From Ruminococcus sp. CAG:563 (GTDB lineage: Bacteria > Bacillota > Clostridia > Oscillospirales > Acutalibacteraceae): 12,518 nt of DNA. The notes beneath the pieces are model-generated. The model ran no database searches. It had not been told where the DNA came from and was given only the letters and a program-made list of their open reading frames with translations. Positions 1 to 6,412 of this stretch are shown here, one piece after another. Within the stretch, counting starts at the first letter, position 1. Each line of letters begins with the position of its first letter. The translations under genes were made by a program, and so were the position numbers. The stretch is from NCBI GenBank assembly GCA_000434915.1, contig FR882070.1:1-12518 (forward strand). The letters are read 5' to 3'.

Positions 1-125
1 AGCCTCCCCTTGGTTGAATCAAGGGGAGGTGTCGCATGAGCGACGGAGGGGATAAAGAAAGACTTTAAAGTCTTATCCCTTCCACCGCAAGCGGTCCCCC
101 TCCCCTTACTCAATAAGGGGAGGCT
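1..125. repeat. MITE-like hairpin-rich intergenic repeat
   Basis: The ends are perfect 11-bp inverted repeats: AGCCTCCCCTT at 1-11 and AAGGGGAGGCT at 115-125. Between them are nested palindromes: a 10-bp stem at 3-29 (CCTCCCCTTG with CAAGGGGAGG), GTCGC/GCGAC at 31-44, a longer stem at about 45-83 holding the palindrome AAGACTTTAAAGTCTT, ACCGC/GCGGT at 84-95, and a second 10-bp stem (CCTCCCCTTA with TAAGGGGAGG) ending at 123. There is no open frame of note. This architecture fits a non-coding mobile repeat or REP-like element. Because it starts at base 1, it may extend leftwards out of the window. The rest of the gap, 126-310, is AT-rich and shows only weak hairpins, with no gene or convincing terminator. 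Confidence 0.75.
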
Positions 126-310
126 GATTTAGTGAGTTAACGAGTCTGAAACATCAAAACAGATTGTCCGATTTTGCATTTATTCGTAAGCCTTATACGA
201 CAGCTAAAATTATAATTTTTTAAACCTTAGCGTCAGATAAAGCTTTCGTTCAGGTTATTTTTTACATAAACATGATTGTTTAAGATAATTAAAACCTCTT
301 TAAGAATAGT

Positions 311-598
311 TTAAAATTCAAAATCAACGACCGCTCTGTCGGTGATTACCGAATGAACGAATTCCTTGACCTTAAGATGATCCGGGTGTACCTGATAGCC
401 GTCAAGCGAAGCCTTGTCCTTAAAAATCGAATAGAGAGCAAGATCATAGCCCTTTTCATTGAAATTAAAACCGACCTCTGCACTGATAAGACCGTCAACC
501 TTGCCGACAAGTGCAGTCAGACGCTTTTTCATCTCTTCCATGTTGTGCTTCTTCTGATCGTCATTTCTGACATTCCAAAAAACAATGTGCTTAACCAT
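311..598 (-). CDS. Dabb-family (stress-responsive A/B barrel) protein
   Basis: This is a 95-residue protein, the usual size of a single Dabb domain (dimeric alpha+beta barrel). It opens with the family-typical MVKHIVFWNV and carries the conserved C-terminal stretch around YQVHPDHLKVKEFV at about residues 68-81, with paired histidines. Family members form dimeric ferredoxin-like barrels. Some are induced by stress and a few are enzymes, but most bacterial ones have no assigned reaction, so no substrate is proposed. The ATG at 596-598 is preceded on the minus strand by a GGGAGG ribosome binding site near 608-613. The gene stands alone and is divergent from the ABC-transporter operon, with its own sigma-A-type promoter. 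It has no signal peptide or membrane segment, so it is probably cytosolic. The family assignment is confident; the function is unknown. Confidence 0.88.
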   Translation of the reverse strand: MVKHIVFWNVRNDDQKKHNMEEMKKRLTALVGKVDGLISAEVGFNFNEKGYDLALYSIFKDKASLDGYQVHPDHLKVKEFVHSVITDRAVVDFEF

Positions 599-628
599 AG
601 GTATAACCTCCCGTAAAATATTATTTTA

Positions 629-656
629 ATTATATCAAACATTTGGAATTAGTCAA
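629..656 (-). promoter_or_regulatory. Sigma-A-type promoter of the Dabb gene
   Basis: On the minus strand there is a -35 TTGACT (651-656), a 16-bp spacer and a perfect -10 TATAAT (629-634). It lies about 30 bp upstream of the Dabb start codon and points towards it. Confidence 0.75.
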
Positions 657-674
657 TAATCATTCACATTATTT

Positions 675-704
675 TTGAATAAAGACACGTTATTGTGTTA
701 AAAA
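675..704 (+). promoter_or_regulatory. Weak candidate promoter of the ABC operon
   Basis: The best plus-strand match upstream of the binding-protein gene is TTGAAT (675-680), an 18-bp spacer and TAAAAA (699-704). Each hexamer has only 4 of 6 consensus bases, as might be expected of an activated or regulated promoter. The spacer contains the palindromic site at 685-698. The region 617-750 is AT-rich and other placements are possible. Confidence 0.3.
685..698. promoter_or_regulatory. Candidate operator (ACAC-N6-GTGT)
   Basis: The site ACACGTTATTGTGT has 4-bp inverted arms around a 6-bp centre, in the intergenic region between the divergent Dabb and ABC-operon genes. Its first ten bases, ACACGTTATT, recur exactly at 11724-11733 inside the promoter of the tetR gene. 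The position and shared sequence suggest a regulator binding site. No binding protein is shown by the sequence. Confidence 0.3.
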
Positions 705-752
705 TTATAAAAGAGTAATCAATGATTACAAAACAAAAAGGAGGAACACTCA

Positions 753-2102
753 ATGAAAAAAATCATTGCCTGTTTAACTGCCGCCGTGCTTCTGTTTACC
801 GTTTCGGCATGCGGCAAAAAGAGCGAAACGGACATTAACAATGCAAAGGCGGACAATACGGTCTATTTCTTAAATTTCAAGCCCGAAATTGCGGATATCT
901 ACAAGGAAATAGCTAAGAAATACGAGGCGGAAAAGGGCGTCAAGGTTAAGGTTGTAACAGCCGCCAGCAATACCTATGAAACAACGCTTAAATCGGAGAT
1001 TGCAAAGTCCGACGCTCCGACGATTTTCCAGATCAACGGACCCGTCGGCTATCAGTCGTGGGCAAAATACTGCAAGGATTTAAAGGACACAAAGCTATAC
1101 GACTACCTCTCGGATAAGTCTCTTGCAATCAAAAACGGCGACGGAGTTTTCGGAATCCCTTACGTCGTTGAGGGTTACGGAATCATTTATAACAATGCGA
1201 TTATGGAGAAATACTTTGCTCTAAAAGATAAGGCCGTGAGCATCTCAAAGGCTGAGGAAATCACAAGCTTCAAGCTTCTCAAAGAGGTTGCCGAGGACAT
1301 GACGAAGCACAAAAAGGAGCTTGGCATTGACGGCGTTTTCGCCTCGACCTCAATGTCCGGCGGTGAGCAATGGCGCTGGACGACCCACCTTTTGAACATG
1401 CCCGTCTATTACGAAATGAAGGATAAAAGCGACGATTCGGCAATAACCGCAGCATATAACGCAAAAACGATTGACTTCAAATATTCCGATAATTTCAGGA
1501 ACATTTTCGATTTATATATAAACAATTCAACAACCGAAAAGGGCTTGCTCTCGGGCAAATCGGTTGAAAACTCAATGTCGGAATTTGCGCTCGGCAAGGC
1601 AGCGATGGTTCAGAACGGCAACTGGGCGTGGGATCAGATTTCAAAGGTCAGCGGCAACACTGTCAAGGCTGACGATATCAAATATCTCCCAATTTATATC
1701 GGTATTGACGGCGAGGAAAAGCAGGGACTTTGCATCGGAACGGAAAATTATCTTGTAATCAACAAAAATGCTTCCGAGGAAAAGCAGAAAGCATCGGTTG
1801 AGTTCCTTGAATGGCTCTTTTCAAGCGACACGGGCAAGGATTATGTCGTCAACAAGCTCAAATTTATTTCACCGTTCAACACCTTTAAAGATAACGAAAA
1901 GCCGGACGATCCGCTTGCAAAAGAGATCCTCAAGTGGATGGAGAGCGACAAAACGACGGTCGAATGGGTGTTCAACTCGTTCCCGGGCCTTGATTTCAAG
2001 GACAGCGTCGGCAGTGCACTGCTCGAATACGTTCAGGGTTCAAAAACCTGGGACGACGTAAAGAAAACAACCGTTGACAGCTGGGCGGCTGCGAAATCAT
2101 AA
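753..2102 (+). CDS. Carbohydrate ABC transporter, substrate-binding lipoprotein (family 1)
   Basis: This 449-residue extracellular solute-binding protein captures a substrate outside the membrane and delivers it to the two permeases encoded next. The N-terminus is a lipoprotein signal: a KK-positive start, a hydrophobic stretch AVLLFTV, and the lipobox VSAC with the lipidated Cys at residue 20, followed by a charged linker. The mature part has the fold signature of family 1 sugar-binding proteins: NTVYFLNF at the first strand, a GIPYVVEGYGIIYN segment at about residues 134-147, and an aromatic-rich stretch GNWAWDQIS near residue 290. The ATG at 753 has an AAAGGAGG SD site at 737-744. It is the first gene of a four-gene operon. 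The relatives I have in mind (MsmE/RafE/MalE-like) bind oligosaccharides, but the ligand cannot be told from the sequence and no sugar-processing enzyme is adjacent. Confidence 0.93.
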   Translation: MKKIIACLTAAVLLFTVSACGKKSETDINNAKADNTVYFLNFKPEIADIYKEIAKKYEAEKGVKVKVVTAASNTYETTLKSEIAKSDAPTIFQINGPVGYQSWAKYCKDLKDTKLYDYLSDKSLAIKNGDGVFGIPYVVEGYGIIYNNAIMEKYFALKDKAVSISKAEEITSFKLLKEVAEDMTKHKKELGIDGVFASTSMSGGEQWRWTTHLLNMPVYYEMKDKSDDSAITAAYNAKTIDFKYSDNFRNIFDLYINNSTTEKGLLSGKSVENSMSEFALGKAAMVQNGNWAWDQISKVSGNTVKADDIKYLPIYIGIDGEEKQGLCIGTENYLVINKNASEEKQKASVEFLEWLFSSDTGKDYVVNKLKFISPFNTFKDNEKPDDPLAKEILKWMESDKTTVEWVFNSFPGLDFKDSVGSALLEYVQGSKTWDDVKKTTVDSWAAAKS

Positions 2103-2118
2103 ATGAGGAGAGGATAAC

Positions 2119-2955
2119 ATGGCACTGAAAAAATGGTTTCCGATATTCGTTTTACCGACTCTTGCGGCATTCACGATTGTTTTTGCCGTGCCGTTTATCC
2201 TCGGTCTCGGTCTTTCATTCACCGAATTCACGACCGTGCTTGACGCCAAATGGGTCGCCTTCGCAAACTATATCAAGGCCTTTTCCAACAGGGATTTTCT
2301 CAACGCCTTATGGTTCACCGTTAAGTTCACGGTCGTGTCGGTCATCACGATAAACGTTATTTCCTTCGGTCTCGCAGCTCTTTTGACAAAGGGCTTTAAG
2401 GGCACAAATATTTTCAGGACAGTTTTCTTCATGCCTAATCTAATCGGCGGAATCGTGCTCGGCTATATATGGCAGCTTATTATCAACGGAATTCTTCAAA
2501 ACATCGGCGTAACAATCACCTACGACGCAAAATACGGCTTCTGGGGTCTCGTCATCATGATGAACTGGCAGCTTATCGGCTACATGATGATAATTTATAT
2601 CGCCGGAATCCAAAACATTCCCTCGGATTTGCAGGACGCATCAAAGGTTGACGGTGCGAACAGACGTCAGACTCTCAGGCACGTCACACTGCCGCTCGTC
2701 ATGCCGTCGATTACAATTTGCTTTTTCCTGACAATTACGAATTCTTTCAAGCTTTTCGATCAGAACTTGGCCCTTACGGCGGGGGCACCCTCGAAACAGA
2801 CGGCTATGCTCGCCTTGGATATTTACAACACCTTCTACGGAAAAATCGGCCGGGAGGGTGTCGGTCAGGCAAAGGCGGTAATATTCTTCATCATTGTTGC
2901 GGCAATTTCGTTTGCTCAGCTTATTTACACAAGGAATAAAGAGGTGGAGCAATGA
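2119..2955 (+). CDS. Carbohydrate ABC transporter permease, MalF-type
   Basis: This is a 278-residue integral membrane protein with about six hydrophobic segments (roughly residues 8-33, 64-90, 98-122, 140-163, 192-212 and 251-270). The EAA cytoplasmic loop that docks on the ATPase is visible at about residues 170-193, with the core DASKVDGA followed by LRHVTLPLV. The short N-terminus and single-core layout fit the MalF/MsmF/UgpA branch, usually 280-310 residues. The start codon at 2119 follows a strong GAGGAGAGG ribosome binding site, and only 16 bp separate it from the binding-protein stop. Its stop overlaps the start of the second permease in an ATGA arrangement, consistent with translational coupling and a heterodimeric membrane channel. 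Confidence 0.93.
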   Translation: MALKKWFPIFVLPTLAAFTIVFAVPFILGLGLSFTEFTTVLDAKWVAFANYIKAFSNRDFLNALWFTVKFTVVSVITINVISFGLAALLTKGFKGTNIFRTVFFMPNLIGGIVLGYIWQLIINGILQNIGVTITYDAKYGFWGLVIMMNWQLIGYMMIIYIAGIQNIPSDLQDASKVDGANRRQTLRHVTLPLVMPSITICFFLTITNSFKLFDQNLALTAGAPSKQTAMLALDIYNTFYGKIGREGVGQAKAVIFFIIVAAISFAQLIYTRNKEVEQ

Positions 2956-3794
2956 ACGGGATAACGGCAAAAAAATCAGGCAGAGTTCTTTTATATATCT
3001 TCCTTATCGCAACAGGTGCAGCGTTCCTCGCTCCGATAATAATTGTTCTTTACAACTCATTTAAGGGCAAGCTTTATATAAGCGACGACCCGTTTGCGCT
3101 TCCGAACGCCGAAACCTTTTCGGGAATAGAAAACTACATCGGAGGAATTGAAAAAACGGGCTTTCCGTCCGCTTTCGGCTGGTCGCTGTTTATAACCGTA
3201 TTCTCGGTTGCGGCGATAGTTCTTTTCGCGTCCATGACGGCGTGGTACATTGTCAGGGTGAAGAATAAATTCACAAAGGCACTTTATTATATCTTTGTTT
3301 TTTCAATGATAGTTCCGTTCCAGATGGTAATGTTCACAATGACGAAAACCGTCGCCGACCTCGGTCTTGATAAGCCTTGGGGACTTATAATCGTCTACCT
3401 CGGCTTCGGTGCGGGACTGGCGGTGTTCATGTTCTGCGGCTTTGTGAAATCCGTCCCGATTGAGATTGAAGAGGCAGCAATGATTGACGGGTGCAGTCCG
3501 CTGCAAACCTTCTTTTACGTTGTGTTTCCTATAATGAAACCGACAGCGATAACGGTAGCGATTCTCGACGCAATGTGGATTTGGAACGATTACCTGCTCC
3601 CCTATCTTTTAATCGGCAGCGAATACAAAACCGTTCCGATCGCCGTTCAATATCTCAGGGGCGGCTACGGCTCGGTCGATATGGGCGCAATGATGGCAAT
3701 GCTTGTGCTTTCAATCATACCGATTGTCGTCTTCTATCTCTCGTGTCAAAAATATATTATAAAGGGCATCGTTGCGGGAGCCGTGAAAGGATAA
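2952..3794 (+). CDS. Carbohydrate ABC transporter permease, MalG-type
   Basis: This 280-residue membrane protein is the second half of the permease dimer. It has about six hydrophobic segments, the first at residues 12-34, and a clear EAA loop with EEAAMIDG at 173-180 followed by LQTFFYVVFPI. The IWNDYLLPYLL stretch near residues 210-220 and the conserved C-terminal VQYLRGGYG and KYIIKGIVAGAVKG stretches are typical of the MalG/MsmG/AraQ branch. Translation starts within the previous gene's stop (ATGA), with GAGGTGG at 2941-2947 as SD. The next gene begins 3 bp after its stop. Family and role are secure; the transported substrate is unknown. Confidence 0.93.
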   Translation: MNGITAKKSGRVLLYIFLIATGAAFLAPIIIVLYNSFKGKLYISDDPFALPNAETFSGIENYIGGIEKTGFPSAFGWSLFITVFSVAAIVLFASMTAWYIVRVKNKFTKALYYIFVFSMIVPFQMVMFTMTKTVADLGLDKPWGLIIVYLGFGAGLAVFMFCGFVKSVPIEIEEAAMIDGCSPLQTFFYVVFPIMKPTAITVAILDAMWIWNDYLLPYLLIGSEYKTVPIAVQYLRGGYGSVDMGAMMAMLVLSIIPIVVFYLSCQKYIIKGIVAGAVKG

Positions 3795-3797
3795 ACT

Positions 3798-4907
3798 ATG
3801 TCAAGTATCAGTTTGAAAAATGTATATAAAATATTCGATGACGGCACAACGGCAGTCAATGATTTCAGTCTTGAAATCGCCGATAAAGAGTTCATCATTC
3901 TTGTCGGCCCGTCGGGCTGCGGCAAATCAACAACTCTTAGAATGATTGCCGGTCTTGAGCCCATCACAAAGGGCGAGCTGAAAATCGGCGACCGCATTGT
4001 GAATGATGTTGCACCGAAGGACAGAGATATCGCAATGGTATTCCAAAGCTACGCCCTCTATCCGCACATGACGGTCTATAAAAACATGGCATTCGGCCTT
4101 GAATTGAGAAAAATGTCCAAAGATGAAATAGACAAACGTGTTCGTGAAGCGGCAAGGGTGCTGGATATCGAGCACCTGCTCAAAAGAAAACCGAAGGCAC
4201 TTTCGGGCGGTCAGCGGCAGCGTGTTGCGCTCGGCAGAGCAATGGTTCGATCCCCGTCGGTTTTTCTTCTCGACGAGCCGCTCTCCAATCTTGACGCAAA
4301 GCTGAGAACCAACATGAGAACGGAGATAAAAAAGCTTCACCAACGCTTAGGAACAACGTTTATTTACGTCACCCACGACCAGACGGAGGCGATGACCATG
4401 GGCGACCGAATCGTCGTCATGAAGGACGGAGTTATTCAGCAGGTCGATTCGCCGCAGAATCTTTATAAGCATCCGCAGAATATGTTTGTTGCAGGCTTTA
4501 TCGGCTCGCCGCAGATGAATTTTCTCGACGCCGAGGTGAAATCAAAAAACGGAAAAATATTTCTTTCACTCGCCGAAAACGAGCTTGATGTCACCGATTC
4601 TTTCGCAAAAACAAATGAAATAAAAGAGTATTTCAATAAATCCGTCAAGGTCGGAATCCGACCGGAGGACGTTACCGTTGACAATGAATTTATCGTAAAA
4701 AATCCGGACAAGGTTTTGACGGCAAAATTAGAGGTCAGCGAGCTTATGGGAAGCGAAAGCTATCTCTATCTTGACTATTCCGGTCAGAAGCTCACGGCGA
4801 GAGTTGCCGCCGATTCTCCGGCAAACGAGTCCGTTGAGCTCGGAATACTTACGGACAGAATACATCTTTTTGACCCAAATTCAACTTCTAATATAATCAA
4901 AAATTGA
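3798..4907 (+). CDS. ABC transporter ATP-binding protein, MsmX/UgpC/MalK type
   Basis: This 369-residue ATPase powers the importer. The motifs seen are Walker A GPSGCGKST (37-45), Q-loop VFQSYALYPHMTV (Q83), signature LSGGQRQR (135-142), Walker B VFLLDE (155-160), D-loop SNLD and H-loop VTHDQ (His193). The C-terminal about 130 residues contain the TOBE-type region of the MalK/MsmX group, including VKVGIRPEDVTVDN. An AAAGGA SD lies just before the ATG, inside the end of the permease gene. In many Firmicutes one unlinked MsmX serves several sugar transporters; here the ATPase is the last gene of the transporter operon, giving a self-contained system. A bidirectional hairpin follows the stop directly. 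The symbol is left blank because msmX and ugpC orthology cannot be separated by eye. Confidence 0.92.
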   Translation: MSSISLKNVYKIFDDGTTAVNDFSLEIADKEFIILVGPSGCGKSTTLRMIAGLEPITKGELKIGDRIVNDVAPKDRDIAMVFQSYALYPHMTVYKNMAFGLELRKMSKDEIDKRVREAARVLDIEHLLKRKPKALSGGQRQRVALGRAMVRSPSVFLLDEPLSNLDAKLRTNMRTEIKKLHQRLGTTFIYVTHDQTEAMTMGDRIVVMKDGVIQQVDSPQNLYKHPQNMFVAGFIGSPQMNFLDAEVKSKNGKIFLSLAENELDVTDSFAKTNEIKEYFNKSVKVGIRPEDVTVDNEFIVKNPDKVLTAKLEVSELMGSESYLYLDYSGQKLTARVAADSPANESVELGILTDRIHLFDPNSTSNIIKN

Positions 4908-4908
4908 A

Positions 4909-4949
4909 ACGACCGTCTGTTTGGTTTTCCCGAGCAGACGGCCGTTTTT
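4909..4949. terminator. Bidirectional terminator between the ABC and spoIIA operons
   Basis: ACGACCGTCTG (4909-4919) pairs with CAGACGGCCGT (4935-4945) around a 15-base loop. On the plus strand it is followed by TTTTTAT, and on the minus strand the same hairpin is followed by TTCAATTTTT. One A/C mismatch on the plus transcript becomes a G-U pair on the minus transcript. The hairpin sits immediately between the msmX-like stop (4907) and the sigF stop (4948), so it probably ends both convergent operons. Confidence 0.8.
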
Positions 4950-5613
4950 ATAATAGCTTTTGTTTCATATATCTCAAAATCTGCTTTTCCCTCCTGCTGA
5001 CCTGTACCTGCGTCATTCCAAGCGACTGAGCGGTCTGAGTCTGCGTTTTTCCGGAAAAATACCTTTGCTTAATAAGCTCACGGTCTTTTTCCTCAAGCCG
5101 TTCCATGACCTGATGCACGGCAAGGTTCATTGAAACGCTTTCCTCATGGTTTGGAACGGGAATATCAAGCTGCGAATCGGATTCATCATCGTTCATTGTC
5201 AGGCTGATGACGGGCATTGAAGCCGCTATCGCCTGTGCCGTTTCAAATTCATTATAACCGAGTATTCCGCTCAGCTCGCCGACCGTCGGCTCACGGTCGT
5301 ATTTTTTTATAAATTTTTCCCGCTCATAAGCGATTTTTCTGCCCTTTTCCTTGATTGAGCGGCTGACACTAACTGTTCCTCCGTCACGAAAAAGACGTTT
5401 TATCTCGCCGAGAATAACCGGTACGGCATAGGTCGAAAAGGAAAATCCAAGCTCCTCCCTGAAGTTGTCGACAGCCTTAATAAGTCCTATACATCCGGCC
5501 TGAAAAAGATCGTCGTATTCAACACCCTTGCCGCTGAATTTATGCGCACATGAATGAACCAGACCCATATTACTTTCGATCATTTCATCTCTTTTGTTTT
5601 TTGAAAGGATCAT
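4948..5613 (-). CDS. sigF: Sporulation sigma factor sigma-F
   Basis: This is a 221-residue sigma-70-family factor that in spore formers directs the first forespore-specific transcription. Region 2 is clear: YDDLFQAGCIGLIKAVDNF (33-51) and FSTYAVPVILGEIKR (59-73), followed by RDGGTVSVSRS at the start of region 3. Region 4.2 is a helix-turn-helix at about 189-210 (KTQTQTAQSLGMTQVQVSRR). Its identity as sigma-F rather than sigma-G rests on the spoIIAA-spoIIAB context. It is about 30 residues shorter than Bacillus sigma-F, mostly at the N-terminus. An in-frame TGA three codons upstream of the ATG excludes a longer start. The ATG overlaps the spoIIAB stop (ATGA), with a GTGAGG site just upstream, which implies translational coupling. 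That coupling may itself be disturbed by the spoIIAB frameshift. Confidence 0.92.
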   Translation of the reverse strand: MILSKNKRDEMIESNMGLVHSCAHKFSGKGVEYDDLFQAGCIGLIKAVDNFREELGFSFSTYAVPVILGEIKRLFRDGGTVSVSRSIKEKGRKIAYEREKFIKKYDREPTVGELSGILGYNEFETAQAIAASMPVISLTMNDDESDSQLDIPVPNHEESVSMNLAVHQVMERLEEKDRELIKQRYFSGKTQTQTAQSLGMTQVQVSRREKQILRYMKQKLL

Positions 5614-6075
5614 TTGTCCTCACGCCCGCTGATTTTTTTGAGCATTGTAACCGTTGTTCCGCTGCCCACCTTTGACCGGACCGTTATCTTATCCATAAAG
5701 CTTTCCATAACCGCAAAGCCGAGACCGGCACGCTCACCGCCGAGAGTTGTGAAAAGCGGCTCCATTGCCTTTTTTACGTCAGGGATACCGACTCCCCTGT
5801 CCCTGATTGAAATTTTGACGGAGTTGTCCTCATACACGGCAGCGTATATGTAAATTTTTCCCACACTGTTGGGATAAGCGTGAACAATGCAGTTTGTGAC
5901 CGCCTCGCTCACCGCCGTTTTTATGTCGGGTGTTTCCCCCCGCCGTTTTTATGTCGGTTATCTCGTCAACCGTCGGGTCAAGCTGGGCGGCAAAGGCCGC
6001 AACACTCGACCGTGAAAAAGCCTCGTTGATTGACCTGGAATCAATCGTCATTCTGAAATCATTTTTTGCCTTCAT
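5610..6075 (-). pseudogene. spoIIAB: Frameshifted anti-sigma-F factor SpoIIAB (serine kinase)
   Basis: SpoIIAB normally binds and silences sigma-F and phosphorylates SpoIIAA. The N-terminal part reads in frame from the ATG at 6073-6075 (SD GGGAGG at 6085-6090) through FSRSSVAAFAAQLDP to TDIKTA (residues 40-45). A 28-bp excess then shifts the frame; this frame runs to a stop at 5830-5832. The rest lies in another frame (5610-5912) and holds all ATP-site motifs of this GHKL-fold kinase: the N-box EAVTNCIVHAY, DRGVGI, and the lid GGERAGLGF. Removing 28 bp gives 145 codons, essentially the Bacillus length (146). A fragment starting at GTG 5910-5912 would lack the N-terminal strand and the Arg equivalent to the sigma-F-contacting Arg20 of Bacillus, and it has no good SD. 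The start overlaps spoIIAA by 17 bp and the stop overlaps sigF. Sequencing error remains possible. Confidence 0.88.
5912..5957. repeat. 18-bp direct repeat with 10-bp spacer inside spoIIAB
   Basis: CCGCCGTTTTTATGTCGG occurs at 5912-5929 and again, identically, at 5940-5957, separated by GTGTTTCCCC. The period is 28 bp, not a multiple of three, so the duplication breaks the reading frame. The spacer and second copy meet in a C6 run (5936-5941). With five Cs instead of six, the minus strand would read in frame through TDIKTA-GETP-DIKTA-VSEA. Confidence 0.95.
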
Positions 6076-6397
6076 CGGAAACATCCTCCCTTTTGCTGAT
6101 TTTTGCAATTTTCTCAAGCCCTGCCAGCTGCATAACCCTGTAGGTCTGCGGAGAAAGATTCGAAACGATTATTCTTCCCCCGAACGGCGACATTGTTCTG
6201 ACTCGACCCATGACAAGGCCGACTCCCGACGAGTCCATGAATGTCACATCACCGTAGTCGAGCTTCAGAACCTTCGGCTTGTAGGTCTGAATAGCGTCGT
6301 CAATCTCCATTCTGAGCGTTGATGCCGTATGGTGGTCGATTTCTCCCTCAAGGAACGCCGTCACTCTCTGCTCCGTCGCTATAATTTTTACAGGCAC
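6059..6397 (-). CDS. spoIIAA: Anti-sigma-F factor antagonist SpoIIAA
   Basis: This 112-residue STAS-domain protein, when unphosphorylated, pulls SpoIIAB off sigma-F. The LEGEIDHHTASTLR stretch (16-29) closely matches the family's GELDHHTA motif, and the phosphorylation loop FMDSSGVGLVMGR (53-65) contains Ser56, corresponding to phospho-Ser58 of Bacillus SpoIIAA. The length matches the family (about 117). The start is GTG at 6395-6397, with AAGGGGG at 6405-6411 seven bases upstream. An ATG overlapping by two bases is out of frame and reaches a stop after three codons, so GTG is preferred. It is the first gene of spoIIA and overlaps spoIIAB by 17 bp. No convincing sigma-H promoter was found; a GAAT element occurs upstream without a good -35 partner. 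Confidence 0.93.
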   Translation of the reverse strand: MPVKIIATEQRVTAFLEGEIDHHTASTLRMEIDDAIQTYKPKVLKLDYGDVTFMDSSGVGLVMGRVRTMSPFGGRIIVSNLSPQTYRVMQLAGLEKIAKISKREDVSDEGKK

Positions 6398-6412
6398 ATT
6401 AATACCCCCTTG

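Noticed and set aside
1..125. The repeat at the window start as a CRISPR array.
   Set aside because: There are no regularly spaced identical repeats with unique spacers; it is a set of inverted repeats in one short element.
5936..5941. Programmed +1 ribosomal frameshifting on the G6 run of the spoIIAB message.
   Set aside because: No stop codon, stimulatory structure or known precedent for spoIIAB is seen at the site; mutation, slippage or sequencing error are simpler.
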